NCBI RefSeq assembly: GCF_000743945.1
Contig: NZ_CP009238.1
Span: 124,001-188,000 of the forward strand
Direction of reading: 5' to 3'
Length of the DNA stretch: 64,000 nt
Source of the DNA: Basilea psittacipulmonis DSM 24701
GTDB taxonomy: Bacteria > Pseudomonadota > Gammaproteobacteria > Burkholderiales > Burkholderiaceae_B
The number at the start of each line of letters is the position of its first letter. The stretch's first letter is position 1. Both the position numbers and the translations under genes were made by a program. The notes under the pieces were generated by a model that saw only the letters and a program-made list of their open reading frames with translations, searched no databases and was not told the origin of the DNA. Positions 36,383-47,177 of the stretch are shown here, piece by piece.

Positions 36383-37072
36383 ATGTCTTTAACTCAGACT
36401 ACACCTGCCGCTTTTAGGCTAGGCTTAGTGGGTCGCAAGGTCGGTATGACACGTATTTTCACAGAAGACGGTGAATCTGTTCCTGTTACTGTGTTAGACG
36501 TATCTAACAACCGTGTGTCTCAAGTTAAGTCTATTGAAGTAGATGGTTACGCTGCAGTACAAGTTGCTTATGGTACTCGCCGTGCTAGCCGTGTTACAAA
36601 AGCATTAGCAGGTCATTATGCAAAAGCCGGCGTAGAAGCTGGTTCTATCCTAAAGGAATTCCGTCTTGATCCTGCTAAGGCTGCAGAATTTACTGCAGGC
36701 TCAGTGATCGCTGTTGAGAGCGTGTTCAGTGAAGGCCAAAAAGTAGATGTACAAGGTACTTCTATTGGTAAAGGCTTTGCAGGTACGATTAAACGCCATA
36801 ACTTTGGTGCACAGCGTGCTTCTCACGGTAACTCTCGTTCTCACCGTGTTCCAGGTTCTATTGGTCAAGCACAAGATCCTGGTCGTATTTTCCCTGGTAA
36901 ACGTATGGCAGGCCATATGGGTGATGAAACTGTTACAACACAAAACCTATCAATCGTTCGCGTGGATGCAGAACGTGGTTTGTTGTTGGTAAAAGGTTCT
37001 GTTCCTGGTCATAAGAACTCGAATGTTGTGGTTCTTCCTGCTATTAAAATGACACTTAAAGGAGCCAAATAA
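36383..37072 (+). CDS. rplC: 50S ribosomal protein L3
   Basis: The protein has 229 residues. [27 protein letters not shown] is the family start ([14 protein letters not shown]), preceded by the dozen extra N-terminal residues usual in Alcaligenaceae. [15 protein letters not shown] and GKRMAGHMG form the peptidyl-transferase-proximal loop, with the Gln that PrmB methylates. It is the first gene of this operon; in most proteobacteria rpsJ comes before it, and it is absent here. The stop shares its last base with the rplD start (TAATG). Confidence 0.97.
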   Translation: MSLTQTTPAAFRLGLVGRKVGMTRIFTEDGESVPVTVLDVSNNRVSQVKSIEVDGYAAVQVAYGTRRASRVTKALAGHYAKAGVEAGSILKEFRLDPAKAAEFTAGSVIAVESVFSEGQKVDVQGTSIGKGFAGTIKRHNFGAQRASHGNSRSHRVPGSIGQAQDPGRIFPGKRMAGHMGDETVTTQNLSIVRVDAERGLLLVKGSVPGHKNSNVVVLPAIKMTLKGAK

Positions 37073-37692
37073 TGGATCTTAAGCTCCTAAATGAACAAGG
37101 TCAGGCAACTTCTACAGTAAGTGCTTCTGACGACGTATTTGCACGTGAGTATAATGAAGCATTGGTACATCAGATCGTAGTGGCATTCCAAGCTAACGCT
37201 CGTGGTGGTAACCGTGCTCAGAAAGATCGTGCGACTGTAAAACATAGCACTAAGAAACCATGGAAGCAAAAGGGTACTGGCCGTGCTCGTGCTGGTATGA
37301 CTTCTTCACCATTATGGCGTGGAGGTGGTCGCACATTCCCTAACTCTCCAGATGAAAACTTCACTCACAAAGTAAACAAGAAGATGTACCGTGGTGGTAT
37401 GAAGTCTATCTTGTCACAATTAGTTCGTGAAGATCGTTTGGCTGTGGTGGATTCGTTCACTTTTGATAGCCCAAAAACAAAACAAGCGGCTGCTCGTTTG
37501 AAAGCATTAGGCTTAGAGTCTGCTCTTGTTATTACAGACCAAGTTGATGAGAATACATTCTTGGCTACTCGTAACTTACCAAAAGTTGCGGTAATTGAGT
37601 CTCGTTATGTTGATCCTTACGTATTGGTTTACTTCAAGAACGTGATCGTTACGAAGGCAGCAGTTGCTGAATTAGAGGAGATGCTAGGATGA
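37072..37692 (+). CDS. rplD: 50S ribosomal protein L4
   Basis: The protein has 206 residues. The extended loop [33 protein letters not shown] and the globular domain ending ELEEMLG are typical. It lines the exit tunnel and in many bacteria represses its own operon through the leader. It overlaps rplW by four bases (ATGA), showing translational coupling. Confidence 0.97.
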   Translation: MDLKLLNEQGQATSTVSASDDVFAREYNEALVHQIVVAFQANARGGNRAQKDRATVKHSTKKPWKQKGTGRARAGMTSSPLWRGGGRTFPNSPDENFTHKVNKKMYRGGMKSILSQLVREDRLAVVDSFTFDSPKTKQAAARLKALGLESALVITDQVDENTFLATRNLPKVAVIESRYVDPYVLVYFKNVIVTKAAVAELEEMLG

Positions 37693-37991
37693 AAGCAGAA
37701 CGTTTATTGCAAGTGATTCTGGCTCCCGTGATCACAGAGAAAGCAACATTTATCGCTGAATCTGGTGCTAAGCCCCAGTTTGCATTACGTGTTGCATCGG
37801 ATGCCACTAAACCAGAAATTAAAGCAGCTGTTGAAATGCTTTTTAAAGTTGAAGTTGAATCTGTTTCTGTATTAGTGCGTAAAGGTAAAGCTAAACGTGC
37901 GGGCCGTTTCGTAGGTCGTCGTAAGGATGTTCGTATTGCTTACGTTAGCCTCAAAGAAGGTCAGGAATTAGACTTGGCGGAGGTTAAATAA
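37689..37991 (+). CDS. rplW: 50S ribosomal protein L23
   Basis: The protein has 100 residues. [19 protein letters not shown] at the N-terminus and the [24 protein letters not shown] loop (quoted as [14 protein letters not shown]) are the family marks. It sits at the tunnel exit, where trigger factor and SRP dock. It overlaps rplD by four bases and rplB by one. Confidence 0.97.
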   Translation: MKAERLLQVILAPVITEKATFIAESGAKPQFALRVASDATKPEIKAAVEMLFKVEVESVSVLVRKGKAKRAGRFVGRRKDVRIAYVSLKEGQELDLAEVK

Positions 37992-38818
37992 TGGCTTTAG
38001 TTAAAATGAAACCAACGTCAGCAGGTCGCCGTGGTATGGTTAAGGTGGTAACACCTGAGCTACATAAAGGTGCTCCTTATGCTGCTTTGCTAGAACCTCA
38101 AAAACGTGGTTCTGGTCGTAACAATAACGGTCACATTACCGTTCGTCACCGTGGGGGCGGTCATAAAGCTCACTACCGTGTGATTGATTTCCGTCGTAAT
38201 AAAGACGGTATTCCAGCGAAAGTAGAACGTTTGGAATACGATCCAAACCGTACAGCTCACATTGCTTTGTTGTGCTATGCTGACGGTGAACGTCGTTATA
38301 TCATCGCTCCACGTGGTTTGGAAGTGGGTGCTACTTTGTTAAGTGGTAAAGAAGTGCCTATCCGTGTAGGTAACACAATGCCTATCCGCAATATCCCAGT
38401 AGGTGCAACGATTCATTGTATTGAAATGTTGCCAGGTAAAGGTGCTCAGTTAGCTCGTGCTGCGGGTGCTTCTGCTGTGTTGCTTGCTCGTGAAGGTATC
38501 TACGCCCAAATCCGTTTACGTTCTGGTGAAGTTCGTTTAGTACATATTGATTGTCGTGCTACTATCGGTGAAGTGAGTAACGAAAACCATAGCTTGCGTC
38601 AGTACGGTAAAGCTGGTGCGATGCGTTGGCGTGGTATTCGTCCAACCGTTCGTGGTGTGGCAATGAACCCGATCGATCACCCACATGGTGGTGGTGAAGG
38701 TCGTACAGGTGAAGCACGCGAGCCAGTTAGCCCATGGGGTACTCCTACTAAGGGTTACAAAACTCGTCGTAACAAGCGTACAGACAATATGATTGTCTCT
38801 CGTCGTAAACGTAAATAA
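37991..38818 (+). CDS. rplB: 50S ribosomal protein L2
   Basis: The protein has 275 residues, full length. [38 protein letters not shown], the [14 protein letters not shown] segment near the peptidyl-transferase centre and the basic tail (MIVSRRKRK) are all present. It helps join the subunits. It starts on the last base of rplW, and rpsS follows after 11 bases. Confidence 0.98.
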   Translation: MALVKMKPTSAGRRGMVKVVTPELHKGAPYAALLEPQKRGSGRNNNGHITVRHRGGGHKAHYRVIDFRRNKDGIPAKVERLEYDPNRTAHIALLCYADGERRYIIAPRGLEVGATLLSGKEVPIRVGNTMPIRNIPVGATIHCIEMLPGKGAQLARAAGASAVLLAREGIYAQIRLRSGEVRLVHIDCRATIGEVSNENHSLRQYGKAGAMRWRGIRPTVRGVAMNPIDHPHGGGEGRTGEAREPVSPWGTPTKGYKTRRNKRTDNMIVSRRKRK

Positions 38819-38829
38819 GGGGCATTGAG

Positions 38830-39105
38830 ATGTCACGTTCAATCAAAAAAGGCCCATTTGTAGATGCACACCTTGTGAAAAAGGTTGAAGCTGCGATCGA
38901 GGGCAAAGATAAGAGACCAATTAAAACTTGGTCACGTCGTTCAACAGTGTTGCCTGATTTTATCGGGTTAACAATTGCTGTACACAATGGTCGTCAACAC
39001 GTGCCTGTGTACATCAACGAAAACATGGTCGGTCACAAATTGGGCGAATTTGCTCATACCCGTACATTTAAGGGTCATGCTGCCGACAAAAAGGCTAAGA
39101 GGTAA
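38830..39105 (+). CDS. rpsS: 30S ribosomal protein S19
   Basis: The protein has 91 residues. [43 protein letters not shown] and [20 protein letters not shown] are the standard segments. It is in the head of the small subunit near the A-site finger. It lies between rplB and rplV with gaps of 11 and 3 bases. Confidence 0.98.
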   Translation: MSRSIKKGPFVDAHLVKKVEAAIEGKDKRPIKTWSRRSTVLPDFIGLTIAVHNGRQHVPVYINENMVGHKLGEFAHTRTFKGHAADKKAKR

Positions 39106-39108
39106 GCG

Positions 39109-39438
39109 ATGGAAACTACTGCTATTGTTCGTGGTGTTCATATTTCAGCGCAAAAAACTCGTTTGGTAGCGGATCTTATCCGTGGTAAATCAGTTGCTCA
39201 AGCGTTGAATATTCTAACGTTCACCCCTAAAAAAGCTGCCGTCATTCTTAAAAAAGCCTTGGAGTCTGCTATTGCAAACGCTGAGCATAATGATGGGGCT
39301 GATATTGACGAGCTTAAAGTAACAACGATCTATGTTGACAAAGCTCAGTCTATGAAGCGTTTTTCCGCACGCGCTAAAGGCCGCGGTAACCGTATCGAGA
39401 AGCAAACCTGCCACATCGTGGTTAGGGTTGGCGTGTAA
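39109..39438 (+). CDS. rplV: 50S ribosomal protein L22
   Basis: The protein has 109 residues. [22 protein letters not shown] opens the globular part, and the tunnel hairpin lies around [19 protein letters not shown], where macrolide-resistance changes occur in other species. It is followed by rpsC after 9 bases. Confidence 0.97.
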   Translation: METTAIVRGVHISAQKTRLVADLIRGKSVAQALNILTFTPKKAAVILKKALESAIANAEHNDGADIDELKVTTIYVDKAQSMKRFSARAKGRGNRIEKQTCHIVVRVGV

Positions 39439-39447
39439 GGAGTCATT

Positions 39448-40212
39448 ATGGGTCAGAAGATTAACCCAACGGGGTTCCGTCTCGCTGTAAACCGCAACTG
39501 GAGTTCTCGCTGGTATGCTAGCGACAAAGACTTCGGTGCTATGTTAGCTGAAGACGTACGTGTTCGTGAATACTTAAAACGTAAATTGAAACACGCATCA
39601 GTAGGTCGTATCCTTATCGAACGTCCTGCTAAAACCGCTCGTATTACTATCTTCTCTGCACGTCCAGGTGTAGTGATCGGTAAACGTGGTGAAGATATTG
39701 ATGTGTTGAAGAACGATTTGCAACGTCTAGTAGGCGTGCCTGTTCACGTAAACATTGAAGAAATTCGCAAACCTGAAATTGATGCACAATTGATCGCCGA
39801 CTCAATTGCTCAGCAATTAGAAAAACGTATTATGTTCCGTCGTGCGATGAAACGTGCGATGCAAAACGCAATGCGTATGGGTGCACAAGGTATCAAGATT
39901 GCATCATCAGGTCGTTTAAATGGTATTGAGATTGCTCGTACAGAATGGTATCGTGAAGGTCGTGTACCTCTACATACATTGCGTGCAATTATCGATTACG
40001 CAACTTCAGAAGCTCACACAACTTACGGTATTATTGGTATCAAGGTTTGGGTTTACAAAGGTGAATTATTGCCAAATGGCGAAGTTCCTGCAGAAGCTCC
40101 AAATCGTAATGGTGAAGAGCGTCAGCGTCGTCGTCCTCGTGGCGATCGTCCAGAAGCGAAGCGTGGTCGTTCTCGTCGTAAAGCAGCTACCAACGCTGCA
40201 GAAGGAGAATAA
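39448..40212 (+). CDS. rpsC: 30S ribosomal protein S3
   Basis: The protein has 254 residues. [20 protein letters not shown], the KH-type RNA-binding domain with [17 protein letters not shown], and the C-terminal S3 domain ([21 protein letters not shown], quoted in part) are clear. A long Arg/Glu-rich tail after about 215 is typical of betaproteobacterial S3. It forms part of the mRNA entry site. Confidence 0.97.
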   Translation: MGQKINPTGFRLAVNRNWSSRWYASDKDFGAMLAEDVRVREYLKRKLKHASVGRILIERPAKTARITIFSARPGVVIGKRGEDIDVLKNDLQRLVGVPVHVNIEEIRKPEIDAQLIADSIAQQLEKRIMFRRAMKRAMQNAMRMGAQGIKIASSGRLNGIEIARTEWYREGRVPLHTLRAIIDYATSEAHTTYGIIGIKVWVYKGELLPNGEVPAEAPNRNGEERQRRRPRGDRPEAKRGRSRRKAATNAAEGE

Positions 40213-40214
40213 TT

Positions 40215-40631
40215 ATGTTATCACCAGCGCGTAGAAAATACCGTAAAGAGCAAAAAGGTCGTAACACGGGTTTAGCGACACGTGGTACACATGTTAACTT
40301 TGGTGATTTTGGTCTAAAAGCTACAGGCCGTGGTCGTTTGACAGCTCGTCAGATTGAAGCGGCTCGTCGTGCAATGACTCGTCATATTAAACGTGGTGGC
40401 CGTATTTGGATCCGTATTTTCCCAGACAAACCAATTTCTCAGAAACCTGCAGAAGTTCGTATGGGTAACGGTAAAGGTAACCCAGAATACTGGGTAGCTG
40501 AAATCCAACCAGGTAAAGTTTTGTATGAAATGGACGGTGTACCTGAGGAATTAGCACGTGAGGCTTTCCGCTTAGCTGCAGCTAAGTTGCCAATTTCTAC
40601 AACTTTTGTCACTCGCCAGTTGGGTGCATAA
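40215..40631 (+). CDS. rplP: 50S ribosomal protein L16
   Basis: The protein has 138 residues. [44 protein letters not shown] and [20 protein letters not shown] (quoted in pieces) are diagnostic. It lies near the A-site tRNA and carries the Arg that RoxA hydroxylates in some bacteria. It starts two bases after rpsC. Confidence 0.98.
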   Translation: MLSPARRKYRKEQKGRNTGLATRGTHVNFGDFGLKATGRGRLTARQIEAARRAMTRHIKRGGRIWIRIFPDKPISQKPAEVRMGNGKGNPEYWVAEIQPGKVLYEMDGVPEELAREAFRLAAAKLPISTTFVTRQLGA

Positions 40632-40641
40632 GGAGAAATGT

Positions 40642-40833
40642 ATGAAAGCTATCGAATTACGTTCAAAAGACACTGCAGCATTACAAACTGAACTTGAAAG
40701 CTTGCTAAAAGAGCAGTTTAACTTGCGTATGCAAAAAGCTACTCAACAGCTTACTAATTCAAGTCAGCTAGGCAAGGTACGTCGTGACATCGCTCGTGTT
40801 CGTACTGTGTTAACTGAAAAGGCAGGAAAGTAA
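40642..40833 (+). CDS. rpmC: 50S ribosomal protein L29
   Basis: The protein has 63 residues, a two-helix protein ([19 protein letters not shown] and [20 protein letters not shown]) typical of L29. The frame extends back to 40606 inside rplP, but AAGGAGAAATGT puts the ribosome site just before the ATG at 40642. It is next to L23 at the tunnel exit in the ribosome. Confidence 0.96.
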   Translation: MKAIELRSKDTAALQTELESLLKEQFNLRMQKATQQLTNSSQLGKVRRDIARVRTVLTEKAGK

Positions 40834-40834
40834 T

Positions 40835-41104
40835 ATGAGCGAAACTAAAGAAAAACGTACCCGTACCTTGATTGGTAAAGTGGTGAGTAACAAGATGGAC
40901 AAGACAGTCGTTGTGCTTGTTGAACGTCGTGTAAAACATCCTTTGTATGGCAAGATTGTGGTTAAATCTGCTAAATACAAAGCTCACGATGAGAACAACC
41001 AGTATAACGAAGGTGATACGGTTGAGATCGCTGAATGTCGTCCAATCTCTCGTCATAAAGCATGGCGTGTGACTCGTTTAGTTGAAGCAGTTCGCGTCAT
41101 CTAA
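40835..41104 (+). CDS. rpsQ: 30S ribosomal protein S17
   Basis: The protein has 89 residues and an OB-fold. [43 protein letters not shown] and [20 protein letters not shown] are the family segments (each quoted in part). It is the last gene of the operon here. In E. coli rplN follows in a separate spc operon directly after; here a terminator and then dgkA follow. Confidence 0.97.
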   Translation: MSETKEKRTRTLIGKVVSNKMDKTVVVLVERRVKHPLYGKIVVKSAKYKAHDENNQYNEGDTVEIAECRPISRHKAWRVTRLVEAVRVI

Positions 41105-41126
41105 TACGAAAGCGATATTATTGCTG

Positions 41127-41160
41127 AGAAAGCCCCTCTTTTGAGGGGCTTTCTTTATTT
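41127..41160 (+). terminator. Strong terminator ending the ribosomal operon
   Basis: A perfect 12-bp stem (AGAAAGCCCCTC, 41127-41138, with 41143-41154) has a four-T loop and a T-rich tail. It is 22 bases after the rpsQ stop. Confidence 0.95.
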
Positions 41161-41255
41161 TTAGAACCTATCTTTTTGGGAACAGACAATATCGTTATTT
41201 AATGAAACGGATTTTTGAGATGTTTTGATTTGGTATAAAATAATGAGGTCAAAAC

Positions 41256-41669
41256 ATGGTGATAGGAACTCATATGCCAGAAAAATCAGATTATGCGAGT
41301 CAAATGAAAGGTAAATCGGGTGTGAGCCGAATATTTAAAGCGTTTTTTTACTCGCTTTCAGGGTTTCGTTTTGCTTGGGATGAGCCTGCATTTCGTCAAA
41401 TCGTGTTATTAAATCTGGTTTTGTTGATAGCCACTTTTTGTTTGTCATTTTCTTTGCCAGTCGTCATGATGTTGGTGATGGGATCGTTTATCAGTTTGTT
41501 AGCAGAATTGGTGAATTCAGCGATTGAGGCGGCGGTCGATAATACCTCATTAGAAAAACGCCCCTTTGCCAAACGTGCGAAAGATATTGGTTCAGCCTTG
41601 CAGTTTTTAAGTATCGTATTGTTAATCGTGTTGTGGGGATTGGCCTTGTACGGGCGTTTTGGCATGTAA
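41256..41669 (+). CDS. dgkA: Diacylglycerol kinase (DgkA type)
   Basis: The protein has 137 residues and three membrane helices. After the amphipathic N-terminus (FKAFFYSLSGFRFAWDEPAFRQ) the catalytic region is LLAELVNSAIEAAVDN, with the Glu and Asn of the ExxNTAxE-type motif, then AKRAKDIGSA. It phosphorylates diacylglycerol left from lipid A and periplasmic glucan decoration. Two starts are possible: 41256 (GAGG upstream) and 41274 (AGGA upstream). It converges on uvrA. Confidence 0.93.
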   Translation: MVIGTHMPEKSDYASQMKGKSGVSRIFKAFFYSLSGFRFAWDEPAFRQIVLLNLVLLIATFCLSFSLPVVMMLVMGSFISLLAELVNSAIEAAVDNTSLEKRPFAKRAKDIGSALQFLSIVLLIVLWGLALYGRFGM

Positions 41670-41757
41670 TTGTCCAAACATCGCCCGTTTGCAGGTGTGC
41701 TTAGCCCCTCTACGGCATCTCACATTTAACTCGTAATCGTTTTGTACGATGAAATGT

Positions 41758-44625
41758 TTATAAAAACGGCCCTGTTACGCTATCAGGATGTTTTTTGATG
41801 TCATCAGGGGTACCTTCTGCGAGGATGTAGCCACCAGCTTCTCCGCCCTCGGGCCCCATATCAATTAACCAATCCATTTGAGACAATAAATCAATATTAT
41901 GCTCAATCACCACAACGGTATTGCCTGTATCGACAAGCTTTTGAAGCACATCAGAAAGGATGGCAATATCTTCAAAATGTAGTCCAGTTGTGGGCTCATC
42001 CAGTATATACAAGGTTTTGCCAGTTTCTTTTTTGGAAAGTTCAAAAGCCAGTTTAATGCGTTGAGCTTCACCACCCGATAACGTGGTTGCACTTTGTCCC
42101 AGACGCAAATAGGACAAGCCTACATCGACCAAAGTTTGTAGTTTACGGACAATAGCAGGTACGGCACTGAAATACGTCATCGCTTGGCTAATCGTCATAT
42201 CCAAGACCTCGGAGATGGTTTTGCCACGATAACGAATTTCCAAAGTTTCGCGGTTGTAACGTTTTCCCTCGCAAGCCTCGCACAGTACGTACATATCTGG
42301 CATGAAGTGCATTTCAACTTTGATAACCCCATCGCCTTGACAGCTTTCACAACGTCCGCCTTTGACGTTAAATGAAAAACGACCTGAATCATAACCACGG
42401 CTTTTGGCTTCGGGGGTGCTGGCAAATAGTTCACGAATAGGCGTAAATAATCCTGTGTAGGTGGCTGGATTACTGCGAGGAGTGCGACCAATGGGGCTTT
42501 GATCCACGCGAATGACTTTGTCAAAATGCTCTAGACCATAAATTTGTTTGTAAGGCAAAGGTTCGTTTTTAGCATGATTCAAAACGTTGGCACAAATCGG
42601 GGCAAGGGTATGGTTGATCAAAGTGGATTTTCCTGACCCAGAAATCCCTGCAATCCCCACGAATTTACCCACAGGAATTCGCAAGGTTAGGTTTTTAAGA
42701 TTATGTCCTGTGCATCCTTCTAAGACCAGCCAGTCTTGGTTTTTAGTGATTTTTCTGCGTTTGGGTTTGGGCATATTACGCTGATGACTGAGCCATTGAC
42801 CCGTGATAGAGTTTTTGTTTTGAATAATGTCATCAGGTGTGCCTTGAGCAATAATGTATCCACCGTGTTCACCCGCACCAGGCCCTAAATCAATGAGGTA
42901 ATCGGCTTGTCGAATCATGTCCTCATCATGTTCCACAACAATGACGGTATTGCCGAGATCACGAAGATGTTTAAGTGTGTCGATTAGACGTAGATTGTCG
43001 TGTTGGTGCAAGCCAATGGAAGGTTCGTCCAATACATACATGACACCAGAGAGGTGGGAACCGATTTGACTGGCTAGACGGATGCGTTGGGCCTCTCCGC
43101 CTGAAATCGTGGTGGTTGCACGGTCCAATGAAAGATAGGACAGACCGACTTCATTCAAAAAGTAAAGACGGTTTTTAATTTCTTGGATGAGTCGTTGGGC
43201 AATTTCCGCTTTTTGAGAGGGAAAATGAGCCTGATTAAACCATGATAAACAGTCTTTTAAGGACATATGGCTGATTTCATCAATGCGTTTTTTATCCTCG
43301 CCAATATACACGTTCAACGCATCTGAACACAGTCTTGCACCATGGCAGAATGGGCATTTGCTGAGGGTTCGCATTTTGTCCATTTCATCTTTTAGCCCCT
43401 GAAATTGCGTTTCTTGGTATCGTCTTTCCAAATTAGGAATGATTCCCTCAAATTTTTCAGTGTGAGTATGCGGTTTGCCAGCACTATCAATGTGTGTCAT
43501 GTTAATGGGTTCATCGCTACCGTATAAAAGTGCGTTTTGCACCGATTCAGGAAGCTGGTTAAAAGGGGTGTCGGGATCAAAATGATAGTGTTTAGCAAGG
43601 CTATGAATCGTGCTAGCCGCCACAGAGTTTCGGTAATCCCAACCATAGATGGCACCAGATTTTAAGCTGAGGTCAGGGGCAGGCACGATTTTTTCTGGAT
43701 CAAAAAGATATAAGGTTCCCATTCCCTCGCAATGCGGACAAGCACCGCTGTGATTATTGAAACTAAAGAGTTTGGGGTCCAGTTTCCCAATGCTGAAATC
43801 ACATTCAGGACAGCTGTAATTGCTTGAAAATCGTGTTTGCGTATCGGTGTCTAAGTTGAGAATCGTCACTTTTTCTTTACCGATAGATAACGCGGTTTCA
43901 ATACTTTCCGCCATTCGGGTACGATTTTCTTTTTTAATTTTTAGACGATCGATGACAACATCTAATTGAAATTCGCCAGCTGCTAATTTCTCAATGATAG
44001 GTAAACGAGGGATTTCAGTTAGTTCATACGTTTCTTTGTTCAGTCTTGCTCGCACAAAACCTTGAGTTTGTAGATCGTAACAAGCATCTTTTAAACTGTG
44101 TAGATCATTTGTTTTCAAGGTATAAGGTGCAAGAATGGCTATTTTAGTCTCTTCTGGCCAAGATAAAAGTGTGTCTGTGATTTCAGCTACGGATGTGATT
44201 TCAAGCGGTAAGTGGTGGTGTGGACAGTAGGGTGTACCAGCTCGAGCAAATAAAAGACGTAAATAGTCGTGAATCTCGGTCATGGTGCCAACGGTTGAGC
44301 GAGGATTATGGCTAATTGTTTTTTGTTCAATCGCGATGGCAGGTGACAAACCTTCAATCAAGTCCACATCAGGTCGTTGCATCAAAGGTAAAAATTGACG
44401 AGCATAAGTAGACAGACTTTCTACATAACGTCTCTGGCCCTCGGCATAGAGGGTATCAAAGGCTAAAGATGATTTCCCCGAGCCTGATAAACCCGTTAAT
44501 ACGACCAATTTAAGTCTCGGGATGTTCAAAGAAATATCTTTTAAATTATGTGTTTTTGCCCCACGAATGGCGATATGAGAAACATTCTGAACAGGTAATT
44601 TTTTAGATTTCATAATGATCATCAA
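41758..44625 (-). CDS. uvrA: Excinuclease ABC subunit A
   Basis: The protein has 955 residues, full length. It contains two ABC ATPase halves with Walker [21 protein letters not shown] and [15 protein letters not shown], two [13 protein letters not shown] / [16 protein letters not shown] signatures, and zinc-binding Cys sets ([29 protein letters not shown]). It finds bulky DNA damage with UvrB in nucleotide excision repair. The exact start among several close ATGs (44625, 44622, 44613) is unsettled because none has a clear ribosome site. It is divergent from a small outer-membrane gene's 3' region, with a 440-base gap. Confidence 0.97.
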   Translation of the reverse strand: MMIIMKSKKLPVQNVSHIAIRGAKTHNLKDISLNIPRLKLVVLTGLSGSGKSSLAFDTLYAEGQRRYVESLSTYARQFLPLMQRPDVDLIEGLSPAIAIEQKTISHNPRSTVGTMTEIHDYLRLLFARAGTPYCPHHHLPLEITSVAEITDTLLSWPEETKIAILAPYTLKTNDLHSLKDACYDLQTQGFVRARLNKETYELTEIPRLPIIEKLAAGEFQLDVVIDRLKIKKENRTRMAESIETALSIGKEKVTILNLDTDTQTRFSSNYSCPECDFSIGKLDPKLFSFNNHSGACPHCEGMGTLYLFDPEKIVPAPDLSLKSGAIYGWDYRNSVAASTIHSLAKHYHFDPDTPFNQLPESVQNALLYGSDEPINMTHIDSAGKPHTHTEKFEGIIPNLERRYQETQFQGLKDEMDKMRTLSKCPFCHGARLCSDALNVYIGEDKKRIDEISHMSLKDCLSWFNQAHFPSQKAEIAQRLIQEIKNRLYFLNEVGLSYLSLDRATTTISGGEAQRIRLASQIGSHLSGVMYVLDEPSIGLHQHDNLRLIDTLKHLRDLGNTVIVVEHDEDMIRQADYLIDLGPGAGEHGGYIIAQGTPDDIIQNKNSITGQWLSHQRNMPKPKRRKITKNQDWLVLEGCTGHNLKNLTLRIPVGKFVGIAGISGSGKSTLINHTLAPICANVLNHAKNEPLPYKQIYGLEHFDKVIRVDQSPIGRTPRSNPATYTGLFTPIRELFASTPEAKSRGYDSGRFSFNVKGGRCESCQGDGVIKVEMHFMPDMYVLCEACEGKRYNRETLEIRYRGKTISEVLDMTISQAMTYFSAVPAIVRKLQTLVDVGLSYLRLGQSATTLSGGEAQRIKLAFELSKKETGKTLYILDEPTTGLHFEDIAILSDVLQKLVDTGNTVVVIEHNIDLLSQMDWLIDMGPEGGEAGGYILAEGTPDDIKKHPDSVTGPFL

Positions 44626-45066
44626 TTTTTGAGTAACCTATTATGATAACGCAATTTGTGCTGACTTGTCTTGTTGCTTAAATGCTTGGTTTGGAATGGG
44701 GCAGGGGATCGAGACCTGAATGACTGGTGATGCAGAGAGGAGTGTGAGAGAGGTGGATGCTGTGAAACGTGCGAACAGATATTTAAGTGGATGTTGAATT
44801 GGGAGGTGAGTTGTATATGAGGAGTGGAATGGTGGTGGTATGTAGTTTTGAGTTGGGGGATGAGATGAGGATAAAAGTATGTTTTTTAGGTGATGGGTGT
44901 GTTGATGTATGGGGAGACGAGAGGGATTAATGTTTTGTGAAGGTTGCAGCGGTGGATGTTGAGTATGTAATGAATGGGTATGAGATGCTGAAATTAGTAT
45001 GTTGATGAAGTAAAAAATAGCCCTGTAAAAACTACAGGGCTAGATGGAGATTTGTTCGTTTGGATA
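44626..45066. other. Intergenic region, G-rich and C-poor on the + strand
   Basis: No gene is seen in 441 bases. The sequence is almost free of C and full of GATG, GAGG and GTGG on the + strand. A short inverted repeat, GCCCTGTA with TACAGGGC (about 45021-45042), just downstream of the outer-membrane gene may be its terminator. Confidence 0.5.
45021..45042 (-). terminator. Probable terminator of the outer-membrane barrel gene
   Basis: GCCCTGTA and TACAGGGC form an 8-bp stem around six bases. On the minus strand it is followed by a short T-rich stretch (TATTTTTTAC). Confidence 0.65.
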
Positions 45067-45645
45067 TTAGAAACGATAAGATGTTCCTAGTTTAATACCA
45101 AACTGACGAATTCGAACATTATCAAATTTAGGAATGTTATTGAATTCTACGCCTAGGTGAGCATCCCAGTTACGGCTATATGTATAGCGAGCACCTAGTA
45201 AAAGACCATAACCAAATTTGCGATGGTTTGATTTTTCTGTAAACGCATCACCTTCATCTTTACCGTTTTCCGAATAATCAATATGGTTTGCAGAAAAACG
45301 AACGCCAAGATAAGTGGTTAAATCTTGATCGGCAGGAATATCAAGAATTGCTGATACCCCTAACCCACTTACTTTCGTTTTTATAGTACCGAAAGTATTG
45401 GCATCATCCTTATATGAGCCTTTAGCCTGACCATAATAAGAATAGTCTGCTAATAAGCGAAGATTGATGTCTTCAAAACGATAGCCCCCACCAATAGTAA
45501 ATGCAAGATTATTGTCGTTAAGTTTTACGTCCGCAACCTTAACATTTAACTTAGAATAACCTGTTTCAACAAAAACGATCGGTTCTGCAGAAACACATGT
45601 TGCTAAGTCCAAGCCTAATAATGCTGCTAGTAATTTACGTTTCAT
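45067..45645 (-). CDS. Small outer-membrane beta-barrel protein (opacity/OmpA-like)
   Basis: The protein has 192 residues. A signal peptide (MKRKLLAALLGLDLATCVSA) is followed by about eight amphipathic strands (VFVETGYSKLNVKV, FTIGGGYRFEDINLRLLADYSYYG, LGVRFSANHIDY, GYGLLLGARYTYSRNWDAHLGVEF; quoted in part) and a terminal aromatic residue in KLGTSYRF, as needed for BAM insertion. The ATG at 45645 has AAGGGGGAA nine bases upstream; the longer frame lacks a site. Function is unknown; such barrels often act as adhesins or in host contact. Confidence 0.85.
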   Translation of the reverse strand: MKRKLLAALLGLDLATCVSAEPIVFVETGYSKLNVKVADVKLNDNNLAFTIGGGYRFEDINLRLLADYSYYGQAKGSYKDDANTFGTIKTKVSGLGVSAILDIPADQDLTTYLGVRFSANHIDYSENGKDEGDAFTEKSNHRKFGYGLLLGARYTYSRNWDAHLGVEFNNIPKFDNVRIRQFGIKLGTSYRF

Positions 45646-46124
45646 ACTTTTCCCCCTTTTTGGATGATTAAACGTTACTTTCATCATACTGTATTTTCCA
45701 GTTGATTGAAATAAAAAATATTTTCGGGGGAGGGGAGGTAATTTGCTGATTTTGTAGAAATATTGCAACGTGGACAAAAAAACATGTGGGAAATTGACGT
45801 GTGAACAAAGGGTATTTACGAATCGTTTTATTCCTGTTTTTTGTGGATAATAAAATGAATACGTGTTTTTAGAGAAGCGCGAGGATTAACGATCATGAGG
45901 AAACACGAGCGATTGAGATGGGATGAGAGGTTAGAGCGGAGTAAGCAGGCGTGTTGATTAGGGATGTGAAATCTAGTATTGAGGATGAGGCTTGTTTGCT
46001 ATCGTTCGCATAAACATAGTAATGATGCGATGAATAGCGTATGTGTTAGGGCTTGATGCGTGTATAAAGGTCGAGTGATATTTGGATTACGAGACCACGA
46101 GATTGTACGGATAAGGAGGATGGA
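45646..46124. other. Intergenic region between divergent genes
   Basis: No gene is seen in 479 bases. The left part holds the barrel gene's upstream region, with a TATGAT -10-like element on the minus strand near 45682. The rest is G-rich on the + strand and ends in a strong AAGGAGG ribosome site at 46113-46119. Confidence 0.45.
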
Positions 46125-47036
46125 ATGAGGTATTTTTCTGCAAGTGAAACCGCTGAGTTAATCGGTATTCGAGAATTGGTTATGAAATTGAAAACGGTGG
46201 TTAAAGATTATGATAGCGATCGGATTCATTGTCCAGAAAGGCAGGTAGTGCCTTTGTTTTCAGAGGGTGGATGTGTGCTATCGATGCCTGCCGCGGCAAA
46301 TGACATAGCGATTCATAAGTTTTTGACTTATTTGCCAGATAATGCGACTAAAGGTCGTCCTGTCATTCAAGGAAATGTGTCGGTTATGAATGCGGAAACG
46401 GGGGTGCCAGAATTTTGTTTGGATGCAGTGACGGTTACAGCAAAACGTACGGCAGCTTTGTCTTTATTAGGAATGTCGTTGTTTTTACCTCAAGCACCGA
46501 AAAAAATAATGCTGATTGGTGTGGGAACGCAGGCACAAGGCCATTATCAAGCGATTCGTGAAATCTACCCAGACAGTGATATCGTTGTAGTGGTGCGGGA
46601 TGGACGAGAATCAGCACTAGGTGAGTTTGCAAAGTATGTGCAAGACACTCATTTTGAAGGAACCATTTTGTCCAAAATGCCCAAGGATGTGGATGTTGTC
46701 GTCACGTTAACAAATGCTAAAGAAGCGTTTTATAACTTAGAAGCAATGCCAACTAGACTCGTGATTGCGGTAGGTGCCTTTCAACCGAGTATGTGTGAGA
46801 TTGCTACTGATGTCGTGAATGGTAGTGATTGTTATATCGATGATTGGCATGGTGGGCAACATGAGGCAGGGGATTATATACAAGCGGGTCGAGACTGGGC
46901 GAGTATTAAACCTTTATCAGAAGCCTTAGATCGCCCTGTGTCTTTTGATCGTCCGATTATGTATAAAACCGTGGGATCGGCGGCTTGGGATTTGGCGGCA
47001 GCACGAGTTGCACGTCAAACATTAAACGAGGTGTAA
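46125..47036 (+). CDS. Ornithine cyclodeaminase / mu-crystallin family protein
   Basis: The protein has 303 residues. HKFLTYLPDN with the catalytic Lys, DAVTVTAKRTAALSLLG with the conserved Thr/Arg, and the NAD(P) loop MLIGVGTQAQGHYQAI are the family features. VVTLTNAKEAF and IDDWHGGQHEAGDY follow. Members include ornithine cyclodeaminase and Delta1-pyrroline-2-carboxylate reductase (LhpI). The short length and Burkholderiales setting favour the imine reductase, but this is inference. It stands alone with a strong ribosome site. Confidence 0.8.
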   Translation: MRYFSASETAELIGIRELVMKLKTVVKDYDSDRIHCPERQVVPLFSEGGCVLSMPAAANDIAIHKFLTYLPDNATKGRPVIQGNVSVMNAETGVPEFCLDAVTVTAKRTAALSLLGMSLFLPQAPKKIMLIGVGTQAQGHYQAIREIYPDSDIVVVVRDGRESALGEFAKYVQDTHFEGTILSKMPKDVDVVVTLTNAKEAFYNLEAMPTRLVIAVGAFQPSMCEIATDVVNGSDCYIDDWHGGQHEAGDYIQAGRDWASIKPLSEALDRPVSFDRPIMYKTVGSAAWDLAAARVARQTLNEV

Positions 47037-47177
47037 AAAGGCGGTGATGATAGGCTTTTCACAGCAGGTATAAAATAGTTAACTCTACGAGACTGAGGAT
47101 GGACGGGGCTCAGCCTGAATACCCGCCCTCTCAGTATCGCCTACCATAACGTCAAATAGTCATCACACCAGTATCGT

